Below, piece after piece: positions 56,151 through 63,893 of a stretch of 64,000 nucleotides of DNA. Source of the DNA: G942493275 sp942493275 (GTDB taxonomy: Bacteria; Actinomycetota; Coriobacteriia; Anaerosomatales; PHET01); assembly GCA_942493275.1 (NCBI GenBank), contig OW818687.1, positions 2,108,001 through 2,172,000 on the forward strand, given 5' to 3'. The notes under the pieces were generated by a model. The model was not told the origin of the DNA and made no database searches. It was given only the letters and a program-made list of their open reading frames with translations. How positions within the stretch are numbered: position 1 is the stretch's first letter; each line of letters starts with the position of its first letter. The translations under genes and the position numbers were made by a program.

Positions 56151-56723
56151 TTGAGCCGCAAAGGAAACCTCTTCATAGTCTCCGGTCCGTCCGGTGCCGG
56201 TAAAGGGACTCTCGTCAGAGAGCTCGTTCGTCTTGTCCCTGACCTGTGGGTCTCCGTGTCGTGTACGACGCGCGAGCCCCGCCCGGGCGAGAACGAGGGA
56301 GTCCACTACTTCTTCGTGTCGTGCGAGCATTTCGACGAACTCGCCACAACCGGCGGCCTGCTCGAGTCGGCCGAGGTACACGGGAACCGCTACGGCACGC
56401 CACGTGCTGCTGTCGAGGCTATGGTGGCCGAGGGCCGCCAGGTGGTACTTGAGATCGATCCGCAGGGTGCTTTCCAGGTGAAGCAGATGATTCCGGAGTC
56501 GGTCCTGATCTTCATCCAGCCGCCATCGTGGGAGGAGCTGCAGCGCCGGCTCGTGGGTCGCGGCAGCGAGACGAAGGAGCAGGTGCAGCGCCGTCTGGAG
56601 ACAGCGGAGCGGGAACTCAAGGTTGTGGGAAAGTACGACCATGTGGTAATAAACGACGACGTTGTGCGCGCGGGCGCCGAGCTCGCGCAGATCGTCGACT
56701 CATACGCGAATGCGAAGGACTGA
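56151..56723 (+). CDS. gmk: Guanylate kinase
   Basis: A 190-residue kinase phosphorylating GMP to GDP. The P-loop VSGPSGAGKGTLV is at residues 10-22, the GMP-binding SCTTREPRPGENEGVHYFFVS near 37-57, LESAEVHGNRYGTPR near 70-85, and VLEIDPQGAFQVK near 98. It starts with a TTG that has no clear Shine-Dalgarno sequence, but no better start exists and the next in-frame start would cut off the P-loop. It follows mihF by 26 bases. Confidence 0.96.
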   Translation: MSRKGNLFIVSGPSGAGKGTLVRELVRLVPDLWVSVSCTTREPRPGENEGVHYFFVSCEHFDELATTGGLLESAEVHGNRYGTPRAAVEAMVAEGRQVVLEIDPQGAFQVKQMIPESVLIFIQPPSWEELQRRLVGRGSETKEQVQRRLETAERELKVVGKYDHVVINDDVVRAGAELAQIVDSYANAKD

Positions 56724-56725
56724 AC

Positions 56726-56977
56726 ATGTCTGTCATCAACCCCGAGATCGATACGCTTCTGTCGAAGGTCGACTCGAAGTACACGCTGTGCATCATCTCC
56801 GCGCGTCGCGCGCGCCAGATCAACGACATGATCCACGGTGTCCGCGACCAGGCCCTGCTCACGATGCCCACGAGCGAGATCGCCAAGCTGACCAGCACCA
56901 AGCCGCTGTCGCTTGCCCTCGAGGAGATCGCCACCGGCGACGTCGGCTACGAGCGGACCAAGGACAGCTACAAGTAG
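56726..56977 (+). CDS. rpoZ: RNA polymerase omega subunit
   Basis: An 83-residue subunit that helps fold and assemble the RNA polymerase beta-prime chain. The conserved stretch is LLSKVDSKYTLCIISARRARQINDM near residues 11-35, and the end EEIATGDVGYERT is typical. AAGGA precedes the ATG, two bases after the gmk stop. A larger overlapping frame from 56528 is a shadow of gmk. The neighbours fit the usual gmk-rpoZ pair. Confidence 0.95.
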   Translation: MSVINPEIDTLLSKVDSKYTLCIISARRARQINDMIHGVRDQALLTMPTSEIAKLTSTKPLSLALEEIATGDVGYERTKDSYK

Positions 56978-56990
56978 CGGGGGCGCTCGT

Positions 56991-58253
56991 ATGTACGAGC
57001 GCGTATGCCTCGTTCACTATCATGAGATAGGCCTCAAAGGCCGAAATCGTTCCACGTTCGAGCGCCGGCTCCGGGACAACCTGGATGCGGCGCTCGTCGG
57101 TCTTCCCGTTGGCAAGGTCGATCGCGTGGTGGGGCGCCTGTCCGTCCGGGTCAAGGACGAGTCGCGTACCGAAGAGGTCGCGCGCCGAATCGCCGGAATT
57201 CCCGGCGTTGGCGCGGTACAGGTGGCGTATCGCATCGGCCGAAGCCCCGAGGAGATGGAGCGAGTCGCGCTTCAGGTGCTCGGCGAGGCCGGGCCGTTCG
57301 AGACCTTCAAGGTCGATTCGAAGCGCTCCAACACCGACTACCAAGAATCCAGCCTCGAGATGAACCGGCGCATAGGCGCATATCTGGGCGCGAACACCCA
57401 CGCCCGGGTGCAGCTCACCATGCCTGACGTCACCGTGCAGGTCACGGTGTCCGGAGGCGACACCTACATCAGCAGCCGGCGCATCAAGGGCATCGGAGGC
57501 CTGCCCGCGGGAACGGCGGGCAAGGTGATCTCGCTGCTGTCCAGCGGGATCGATTCGCCCGTCGCCACGTGGCGCATGGCGCGTCGGGGCGCCATCATCA
57601 TCGGCGTGCACTTCTCGGGCCGCCCGCAGGTGTCCGATTCGAGCGAACGACTCGTCGCACAGATCGGCGAGGTTCTCTCGGCGACGGGCGGAATCGGGCG
57701 CATCTACGTCGTGCCGTTTGGCGATCTCCAGCGAGAGATCTCGCTCGAGTCACCCCCGGATCTGCGCGTCTTGCTCTACCGACGACTCATGATCCGGGTC
57801 TCCGAGGCCATCGCTCGAGTCGAACGCGCGAAGGCGCTTGTGACAGGCGAGTCTCTCGGTCAGGTGGCCAGTCAGACGCTCGAGAACCTCGCCGCGGTCG
57901 ATGAGGCCGCGACACTGCCGATGTTCAGGCCGCTCATCGGAAGCGACAAGCTCGAGATCATGGAGGAGGCGCGCCGGATCGGCACCTTCGAACTCTCGAC
58001 GACCGAGGCCACCGACTGCTGCACCCTGTTCATGCCGAGGAACCCGGAGACCCACGCTCGGCTCTCCGAGGTGCTCGACGCCTGGAATGCGCTCGACCAC
58101 GAGCGAATGGTGCAAGACGCGCTCGCCGCACTTGAATGGATCGACTTTCGCTCGACCGGCTACCGTCCGCCCAAAGCATGGCCGACCCCCGAGGGCCTGC
58201 CTGGCTACAGCGCTGCGCAGGTGGCAGCGGCGCGCGAAGCGTCCGCCGAATGA
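56991..58253 (+). CDS. thiI: tRNA 4-thiouridine synthetase ThiI
   Basis: A 420-residue enzyme that thiolates U8 of tRNA and can also support thiamine thiazole formation. It has an N-terminal NFLD-THUMP region (residues 1-165, VHYHEIGLKGRNRSTFERRL) and an adenylating PP-loop domain with LLSSGIDSPVATW near 183. A double cysteine is in TEATDCCTLFMPRNPETH near 345. There is no C-terminal rhodanese domain, as in Bacillus ThiI, so an external sulfur carrier is needed. GGGGG lies before the ATG. It overlaps the next gene by 4 bases, linking it to a second predicted tRNA-modifying enzyme. Confidence 0.94.
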   Translation: MYERVCLVHYHEIGLKGRNRSTFERRLRDNLDAALVGLPVGKVDRVVGRLSVRVKDESRTEEVARRIAGIPGVGAVQVAYRIGRSPEEMERVALQVLGEAGPFETFKVDSKRSNTDYQESSLEMNRRIGAYLGANTHARVQLTMPDVTVQVTVSGGDTYISSRRIKGIGGLPAGTAGKVISLLSSGIDSPVATWRMARRGAIIIGVHFSGRPQVSDSSERLVAQIGEVLSATGGIGRIYVVPFGDLQREISLESPPDLRVLLYRRLMIRVSEAIARVERAKALVTGESLGQVASQTLENLAAVDEAATLPMFRPLIGSDKLEIMEEARRIGTFELSTTEATDCCTLFMPRNPETHARLSEVLDAWNALDHERMVQDALAALEWIDFRSTGYRPPKAWPTPEGLPGYSAAQVAAAREASAE

Positions 58254-59380
58254 GCCGACTGCGGATCCTCGCGATCGAGCCGTACTATGGCGGGAGCCAT
58301 CGCGCCGTCCTCGACGGACTTGTCGAGCGAATCGATGCCGAGTGGACTCTGATGACGCTGCCGCCGCGCAAGTGGAAGTGGCGCATGCGCGGGGCCGCGA
58401 TCAACTTCGCCGCCGAGATCGCGTCGCACTACGCAGGTGCGAAGTCATCCCAACCCTTGTATGACGTGGTGTTCGCGTCCACGTTCGTGAATCTCGCCGA
58501 ACTCTACGGCATGGCGGGAGCGGCGCTGGCAGGCGTGCCGAGCGTCGTGTACTTCCACGAGAACCAGCTCGTCTATCCCAACCGTCACACCGCCGAGTGG
58601 GACTACCAGTTCCCGCTGACCAACATCACGAGCGCACTCGCCGCTTCCGCATGCGTGTTCAACACCGACTGGACGCGCCGCACGTTCCTTGACGAGATTC
58701 CCGGGTTCCTCAAGATGTTCCCGGACCATCATCCGACAGGCGTCGCGGAGCGCATCTCGGAGAAGTCCCACGTCGTCGCGCCGCCGTTTGATCCCGCGCC
58801 GTTCGATCAGGTGCTCGGTGAGGATGGCGTAGCGTCCGCGCCGCGGATGGGTCGTCCGCGAATCGTGTGGCCTCACCGCTGGGAGCACGACAAGAATCCC
58901 GACGACTTCTTCACTGCGGTGTCACGACTCGCCAACGAGGGCCTCGACTTCGAGGTCGCGGTGGCCGGCCAGGCGTTCAGGGAGACCGCGGGTACCATCC
59001 AGGATGCTGCCGCCTCGTTGGGCGAGCGGCTCGTGCACGTCGGTGAGCCGGGGTCGCGTGCGGACTATGCGAGGCTGCTCGCGTCGAGCGACATCGCGGT
59101 CTCCACTGCGAACAACGAGTTCTTCGGGCTCGCGATGATCGAGTCCTGTTATGCGGGGTGCACGCCTGTCGTGCCGGACCGGTTGGCGTATACGGACATC
59201 TATCCGGCCGCGTTCTGCTATCGCGACACCGACGGCCTGGTGGCAATGCTCCGGTCGCTCGTCCTGCACAGGCCCGCCCCGGGGCAGGGGAGGGCGCTGG
59301 CCGAGCACTACACCTTCGAGCAGGTGGTGCCGGAGTACTCGGCGCTCTTCGACTCAGTCGCCTCACGACCCGCGCGTTAG
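58250..59380 (+). CDS. GT-B glycosyltransferase, tRNA-queuosine mannosyltransferase-like
   Basis: A 376-residue GT-B glycosyltransferase of the family that includes eukaryotic tRNA-queuosine alpha-mannosyltransferase (GTDC1/QTMAN), by its DUF3524 N-terminus. Diagnostic pieces: LAIEPYYGGSHRAVLDGL near residue 6, LPPRKWKWRMRGAAINFA near 38, DVVFASTFVNLAELYGM near 72, VYFHENQLVYPN near 100 and the nucleotide-sugar end PHRWEHDKNPDDFF near 207 and STANNEFFGLAMIESCYAGCTPVVP near 284-308. The ATG overlaps the thiI stop (ATGA), so translation is coupled. A role in mannosylating queuosine is inferred from family and context. Whether this organism makes queuosine is not visible here. Confidence 0.82.
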   Translation: MSRLRILAIEPYYGGSHRAVLDGLVERIDAEWTLMTLPPRKWKWRMRGAAINFAAEIASHYAGAKSSQPLYDVVFASTFVNLAELYGMAGAALAGVPSVVYFHENQLVYPNRHTAEWDYQFPLTNITSALAASACVFNTDWTRRTFLDEIPGFLKMFPDHHPTGVAERISEKSHVVAPPFDPAPFDQVLGEDGVASAPRMGRPRIVWPHRWEHDKNPDDFFTAVSRLANEGLDFEVAVAGQAFRETAGTIQDAAASLGERLVHVGEPGSRADYARLLASSDIAVSTANNEFFGLAMIESCYAGCTPVVPDRLAYTDIYPAAFCYRDTDGLVAMLRSLVLHRPAPGQGRALAEHYTFEQVVPEYSALFDSVASRPAR

Positions 59381-59442
59381 GCCGCCTGCCAGGCGCTGCT
59401 CGGCGCCAAGCGTCTCTGTTCGGATGCCGGGTGAACTTCTTC

Positions 59443-59487
59443 GCAAGGTACCTTGCAACACAAGATACCGTGTAATACACTCAACCT
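59443..59487 (+). promoter_or_regulatory. PadR-type promoter and operator, leaderless
   Basis: TTGCAA at 59453-59458 and TACACT at 59476-59481 are 17 bp apart. Six bases after the -10 is the ATG of the PadR gene, so the mRNA would be leaderless. Two palindromes overlap the promoter: GCAAGGTACCTTGC, a perfect 14-bp one at 59443-59456, and GTGTAATACAC at 59470-59480. Such paired palindromes suit PadR autoregulation. Confidence 0.6.
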
Positions 59488-59829
59488 ATGGTACGAGAAC
59501 AAGACAGCTGGATCTCTCAGATTCGCAAGGGCGTGGTCGAGGTCGCCATCCTCGGCATGCTTTCGCGCGGCGAGATGTACGGCTCGGAGATAGTCTCGGA
59601 GTTGGGAAAGCGACCGGAGCTGGCGATCAGTGCCGGGACGGTCTATCCGCTGCTGTCGCGCCTCAAGAAGGCCGGAGTCATCGACTCCGTGTGGCGTGAA
59701 TCCCCGGTGGGGCCGCCTCGCAAGTACTACACCCTGACCGCCTACGGGCGCGACGAGCTCGTGGCGATGGTGGCTGCGTGGCGCGGCGTCTCGAAGGGCA
59801 TCGACGCCCTGCTTGAGGGGGTGGAGTAA
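59488..59829 (+). CDS. PadR family transcriptional regulator
   Basis: A 113-residue regulator of the PadR-s1/VanR-like small subfamily, which usually represses a following transporter and its own gene. The winged helix is visible: VEVAILGMLSRGEMYGSEIVSEL (residues 17-39), SAGTVYPLLSRLKKAGVIDS (48-67) with the recognition helix, then the wing RKYYTLTAYGRDEL. A short C-terminal helix provides dimerisation. The ATG has no Shine-Dalgarno but has a promoter whose -10 ends 6 bases upstream. It is followed directly by the DUF1700-like gene (TAA then GTG). Confidence 0.93.
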   Translation: MVREQDSWISQIRKGVVEVAILGMLSRGEMYGSEIVSELGKRPELAISAGTVYPLLSRLKKAGVIDSVWRESPVGPPRKYYTLTAYGRDELVAMVAAWRGVSKGIDALLEGVE

Positions 59830-60762
59830 GTGGCTGTCAGCGACATGGGCGCACTCGCTCCGGAGACTCGAGCTGTCGTCGAGGCCTACCTCTCACGGGT
59901 CACGTTGCTGTGCGGTACAGACCCGTACACGCAAGACGCTCTCGAAGACGTGCGTCTGCACGTGCTTGAGGCGATGGACGCGAATGGGTCCGCGGCGGAT
60001 GCGTCCGCTGTGCTCGAGGAGTTCGGGGCCCCCGAGGAGTTCGCATCGCGCCTGCGGAGCGAAACCCCGTCGTCGCGCGCTGCGGTGGGCGGGGACTCGC
60101 ACGGCGCCGGAACGCTGTTCGGCGTGCCGTACGACATGCGTATGCCGACCGTGGAGCGAGTTCGCAGCCGCTGGTGGAACCCCTCGGACCCGCGCATCTG
60201 GATGCCGAGAGCGTTCGGGATCGGGTGGGACCTCAACTTCGGAGCGCTCGCGGTCGCGCTCAACCTGATCCGTCCCGACGACGAGGACGAGCCGTTCGCG
60301 TCGGTCCCGGAGCCCATGGTGTACGCGGCGCTCGCGGTACCTGTCGTGCTCACGACTTCGATTGTGATCGCCTGGGCCCTGATGGCTGATTCGCTGCCGG
60401 CCGAGCTTCCCGTGCACTGGGACGTGACCGGAACCGCCGATCGATTCGCCCCGGCGTTCGAGGCGCTGGCTTTCCCGCTGATGATGGCGCTGATCCCCAC
60501 ACTCTGGGCCGCCTGGACCTTCGTGACTCGCCGCAGCAAGGCCTCGCGGGTGCTGTCGAGCTCGTTCGCGTCGATGCTCGCCGCTCTGTCGGCCGGAATC
60601 GTCGCGGTGACTCTTATGTGGACCGCAGGGCAGTCGTTCCCGTGGCTGCTGCCGGCACTCATCGTGGTCGCGGTGGCGGTCCCGTTCGTGATGCTCGTCA
60701 TCCTGGCTCGCGTCAACCGGCGCGAGGAGTGGAGCAAGGACCTCGGTGCGGGAGCTCGCTGA
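59830..60762 (+). CDS. DUF5808/DUF1648 membrane protein in the PadR operon
   Basis: A 310-residue membrane protein. The N-terminal cytoplasmic part (about residues 1-90) resembles the DUF1700-type helical domain found beside PadR regulators, with EFGAPEEFASRLR near 64. A DUF5808-like segment follows (SRWWNPSDPRIWMPRAFGIGWDLNFGALA, about 112-140). Four hydrophobic segments come next, and LPAELPVHWDVTGTADRF near 190-207 is DUF1648. These pieces are typical of membrane proteins controlled by PadR and SdpI-like immunity/signal proteins; function is unknown. The GTG immediately follows the PadR stop. Confidence 0.75.
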   Translation: MAVSDMGALAPETRAVVEAYLSRVTLLCGTDPYTQDALEDVRLHVLEAMDANGSAADASAVLEEFGAPEEFASRLRSETPSSRAAVGGDSHGAGTLFGVPYDMRMPTVERVRSRWWNPSDPRIWMPRAFGIGWDLNFGALAVALNLIRPDDEDEPFASVPEPMVYAALAVPVVLTTSIVIAWALMADSLPAELPVHWDVTGTADRFAPAFEALAFPLMMALIPTLWAAWTFVTRRSKASRVLSSSFASMLAALSAGIVAVTLMWTAGQSFPWLLPALIVVAVAVPFVMLVILARVNRREEWSKDLGAGAR

Positions 60763-60815
60763 GCCCCGTTCCATGAGAGTGGCGCCGCATGTGCGTGCGC
60801 CGGAAGGGATGTCGC

Positions 60816-61115
60816 ATGTATGAACTCGACCCGATCCTGTTGGTCGTACTCGCTCTGTTGGTGGTTGTGCAGATCGGTCTGGAGGTCTGGGCGATCGTCG
60901 ATATCGTCCGGCGCCCCAAAGAACAGATCGTCGGTGAGAACAAGGTCCTGTGGATAGCGCTCGTCGTGTTCGTGAACCTCATCGGCGCGATCGTCTACCT
61001 GGTGGTCGGCCGCAAGCCGGCACCGGTGACCGACGTGCCCGCAGCTCCGGTCTCGGGAACCGCCGCTCAGAACGCGATCGACTCGCTGTACGGACCCGGA
61101 GGCGACGAGCGGTGA
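60816..61115 (+). CDS. PLDc_N domain membrane protein
   Basis: A 99-residue protein with two membrane helices (about residues 6-30 and 45-65) of the phospholipase D nuclease N-terminal (PLDc_N) type, carrying AIVDIVRRPKEQIVGENKVLWIALVVFVNLIGAIVYLVVGRKP. No catalytic HKD motif is present. GGAAGGGATG precedes the ATG at 60816, which is preferred over a start at 60789. Such small proteins often sit before ABC transporter genes in actinobacteria and may help their assembly. The stop overlaps the ATPase start by 4 bases. Confidence 0.8.
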   Translation: MYELDPILLVVLALLVVVQIGLEVWAIVDIVRRPKEQIVGENKVLWIALVVFVNLIGAIVYLVVGRKPAPVTDVPAAPVSGTAAQNAIDSLYGPGGDER

Positions 61116-62059
61116 CAGCTCAGATTCCCGTCTCGGAAGTCCCGGCCATCGAGATCAGCGGGCTCGTGAAGCGATATGGTGACGCGGTCGCGCTCGACGG
61201 CATCGACCTCAGCGTCGCCGAAGGGTCGGTCTTCGGGTTTCTCGGACCGAATGGCGCGGGCAAGACGACGACTCTGCGCATCATCACGGGTCTGGCGAGG
61301 GCCACCTCGGGGGAGGCACGCATATTCGGCGACCAGGTCACCTCCGCCGAGACACGCATGCGGATCGGCTACCTGCCGGACGTTCCCGGCTTCTACCCCT
61401 ACATGACGGCCGAGGAGTTCCTGCGATTCGCGGGCGGTCTGTTCGGGTTGACCGGTGCGACACTCGATTCCCGGGTCTCATCGCTGCTCGACCTCGCAGG
61501 GCTCGCGGGAGTCGACGCCCGTGTGGGCGGATTCTCCAGGGGCATGAAGCAGCGACTCGGAGTCGCCCAGGCGCTCATCAACGCGCCGCGCCTCCTGCTG
61601 CTCGACGAGCCGACCAGCGCGCTCGACCCGCTGGGACGCAAAGAGGTCCTTGAGATGATCGCGTCGCTGCGCGGGCGCACCACCGTCTTCTTCTCCACCC
61701 ACATCCTCGCTGACGTCGAGCGCGTCTGCGACACAGTCGCGATCCTCGACAAGGGGCGCGTGGTCACCCAGGCGCCGATCGACGAGCTCAAGTCGCGTTA
61801 CGGAGCCCACCGTCTCATCGTGGAGGTGGAGGGCGAGCCGAACGCCTTGGCCGATACCCTGCGCACGCGTCCCTACGTGGATGCCGCCGAGATCACGACC
61901 GACGGCGCCGTGTCGCTCGCTGTCAACGATCTCGAGCGGGCGCAGTCCGACGTCCCGCGGATACTCTTCGAATCCGGGCTGTCGCTGCGCCGGTTCGAGA
62001 GCGGCGAGGTCGGTCTCGAAGAGGTATTCGTCGATCTGGTGGGAGGGGACGACCGATGA
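61112..62059 (+). CDS. ABC transporter ATP-binding protein
   Basis: A 315-residue ABC-2-type exporter ATPase. Walker A GPNGAGKTTT near residue 50, signature FSRGMKQRLGVAQAL near 145, Walker B LLLLDEPTSALDPLG near 168 and switch His in STHILADVERVC near 200 are intact. A C-terminal domain of about 90 residues with DUF4162-like features (YGAHRLIVEVEGEP through EEVFVDLV) follows the core. It starts with GTG overlapping the previous stop (GTGA) and overlaps the permease by 4 bases (ATGA), a coupled unit. Confidence 0.93.
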   Translation: MTAQIPVSEVPAIEISGLVKRYGDAVALDGIDLSVAEGSVFGFLGPNGAGKTTTLRIITGLARATSGEARIFGDQVTSAETRMRIGYLPDVPGFYPYMTAEEFLRFAGGLFGLTGATLDSRVSSLLDLAGLAGVDARVGGFSRGMKQRLGVAQALINAPRLLLLDEPTSALDPLGRKEVLEMIASLRGRTTVFFSTHILADVERVCDTVAILDKGRVVTQAPIDELKSRYGAHRLIVEVEGEPNALADTLRTRPYVDAAEITTDGAVSLAVNDLERAQSDVPRILFESGLSLRRFESGEVGLEEVFVDLVGGDDR

Positions 62060-62817
62060 CCGGCTTCACCAGATTCCTCGGCAAAGAGGCTGTCGAAACG
62101 GTGCGGACGTGGCGCATCTGGGTCGTCCCCGGGCTGTTGCTGTTCTTCGCCTTCACCAGTCCCGTGCTCGCGCGAATGACCCCGGCGCTGCTCGATAGCG
62201 TCATGGAGGGCCAGGCGGGGGTCAAGATCATAATCCCGGACCCGACCTATCTCGATGCCTACGCTCAATGGCTCAAGAACCTGCAGCAGATCATCACCTT
62301 CGCGGTTATTCTGACGGCCGGCGGCATGATAGCGGGGGAGAAGGCGAGCGGCACGGCGGTACTCGTGCTCACCAAGCCGGTTTCGCGGGCGTCGTTCGTT
62401 GTCGCGAAGTTCATCTCACACGCTACGCTGCTCGCGGTCTTCACGGTCGTCGGCACCGCCGTGTGCTGGGGAATGACGATCGCGACTTTTGGTGAGGCAC
62501 CCGCCGAGAGGCTCGTGTCGAGCTCAGCTGCGTGGCTCGGCTCCGCGGTGTTCCTGCTTGCTCTGATGACGCTGTTCTCGGCGTCTTTCAGCTCGCTTGC
62601 TGCCGGTGGCGCGGGTTTGGGGGCGTTCTTCGCTCTCTCCGTGCTCCAGCTGTGGGGACCCGCGCTTGACTACTCGCCGGCAGGGCTCAGCGCCGCCGCC
62701 GGTGCGCTGCTCGCCGGGCAGGACGCCGTGCTGCTGTGGCCGAGCGTGACCGCGGTACTGGTTGTCGGACTCACGCTGACGGCCGCCGTGGCGGTGTTCC
62801 GACGCAGGGAGTTGTAG
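62056..62817 (+). CDS. ABC-2 type transporter permease
   Basis: A 253-residue membrane protein with about six helices, the membrane half of the exporter. The region MIAGEKASGTAVLVLTKPVSRASFVVAKF near residues 92-120 is the ABC-2 family signature (GEK-G-VL-L-PVSR). The end is a short cytoplasmic RRREL. It overlaps the ATPase gene by 4 bases and closes the PadR-controlled operon. Substrate is unknown; antibiotics, peptides or lipids are usual for PadR-controlled exporters. Confidence 0.88.
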   Translation: MTGFTRFLGKEAVETVRTWRIWVVPGLLLFFAFTSPVLARMTPALLDSVMEGQAGVKIIIPDPTYLDAYAQWLKNLQQIITFAVILTAGGMIAGEKASGTAVLVLTKPVSRASFVVAKFISHATLLAVFTVVGTAVCWGMTIATFGEAPAERLVSSSAAWLGSAVFLLALMTLFSASFSSLAAGGAGLGAFFALSVLQLWGPALDYSPAGLSAAAGALLAGQDAVLLWPSVTAVLVVGLTLTAAVAVFRRREL

Positions 62818-62820
62818 CTG

Positions 62821-63357
62821 CTAGCAGGACGCCAGGCGCGTCGCGATGCCGTCGACTTCGATGTGGTCGGCCTCGATCGCGCTGACCGCCGAGAATATCT
62901 CGCGGACGCGCTCGTTTGTCGCACGCCCTGCGGCCTGTGCGTAGAAGTGAGCGGCCTTGGTCTCCCGGGCGACGGACTCCTCGATGTTGGCGCACCAGTC
63001 GCCCGAGGCCTCCGACGGAGTGGCGATGTCGGCGGGCTTGGCCACCCGCGCGATCTTGCAGAAGATCGAGCAGTGCTCCGCCTCGATGCGGGCGAGCCGC
63101 TTGTACGTCGAGGCCAGCGAGGGGCTGCCGTACGCCTGAGCCATCGCCAGGTAGAAGCGGGTGTTCGACCGCTCGAGCTCGATCGCATCAGCGAGATCGC
63201 TGCGTTCGAGCTCCGTGAGGTCGACGTCGTTCAGTCCCTCGGGAAACTCGGTGCTCTCGACGAAGTACTCGGCGTGTGCCCCGCAAAACGGGCAGTGGCT
63301 CGGGGTGTCGGAGCCGAGGTACGTCTCTGAGCAGATGCGGCATCGAAGCAGTCTCAC
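62821..63357 (-). CDS. Rubrerythrin-like ferritin-family protein with N-terminal zinc ribbon
   Basis: A 178-residue protein with an N-terminal rubredoxin-like ribbon (CRICSETYLGSDTPSHCPFCG, about residues 6-26) and a four-helix ferritin-like domain. The di-iron ligands are in the helices: ELERSNTRFYLAMAQ near residue 62, RIEAEHCSIFCKIA near 88, ARETKAAHFYAQAAG near 130 and AVSAIEADHIEVDG near 155. Ribbon and domain order is the reverse of classical rubrerythrin. AAGGAG lies 7 bases before the GTG at 63357, which decides it over an overlapping GTG at 63387. It likely scavenges peroxide, suiting an anaerobe. Confidence 0.82.
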   Translation of the reverse strand: MRLLRCRICSETYLGSDTPSHCPFCGAHAEYFVESTEFPEGLNDVDLTELERSDLADAIELERSNTRFYLAMAQAYGSPSLASTYKRLARIEAEHCSIFCKIARVAKPADIATPSEASGDWCANIEESVARETKAAHFYAQAAGRATNERVREIFSAVSAIEADHIEVDGIATRLASC

Positions 63358-63383
63358 GGGGGTGCTCCTTCGGTCGTCGTGGC

Positions 63384-63893
63384 TCACAAGCCGAGAAGGT
63401 CGGCGATCCTGTTTCCGAACTCAGCGGCGGCTTCGGGACCGTTGGCGGTGACGATGCGTCCGTCGGTCACTGCGGGAGCGTCGATCCAGATGGCGCCGTG
63501 GGCGACGATGTCCTCGCGTTGCGACGGGAATGCAGTGGCGGCGACGCCGTCGAGCAGGCCCGCGTGGGCGAGCGTCGAGGGAGCGATGCAGATTGCGGCG
63601 ACCACGCCGCCGCGTGCGGCGGTCTCGCGGGCGAGCCGGTGGGCGTCCGGGTCGTAGAAGAACACCGATGCCCCGCCACCGCCGATGAATACCGCGGCAT
63701 CCCACGGTTGTTGTGAAACTTCTGTGAGGGTCGCCTCGGACTGCACCTTCATGCCAAGCTTTCCGATACACTCGCCGATGTGCGTGCTGGCCGTCACGAC
63801 GCGTGCGCCGCGCTCGGTGAGCACTTTCAGTGGTTCGGCGTACTCCTCGTCTCGGAAGACCTCCGGAGCGATGATCATGACTACGTCGGGCAC
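63384..63893 (-). CDS. DJ-1/PfpI family protein
   Basis: A 169-residue single-domain protein of the DJ-1/PfpI superfamily. The nucleophile elbow is AAICIAPSTLAHAG near residues 98-111, with the reactive Cys101 after an alanine-isoleucine strand. IIAPEVFRDEEYAEP near 7 has the conserved acidic residue, and FIGGGGASVF near 69 is typical. The His partner in the classical triad is not obvious, so this may be a chaperone or glyoxalase type. It precedes the rubrerythrin-like gene on the same strand, so both may form an oxidative or carbonyl stress unit. Confidence 0.85.
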   Translation of the reverse strand: MPDVVMIIAPEVFRDEEYAEPLKVLTERGARVVTASTHIGECIGKLGMKVQSEATLTEVSQQPWDAAVFIGGGGASVFFYDPDAHRLARETAARGGVVAAICIAPSTLAHAGLLDGVAATAFPSQREDIVAHGAIWIDAPAVTDGRIVTANGPEAAAEFGNRIADLLGL

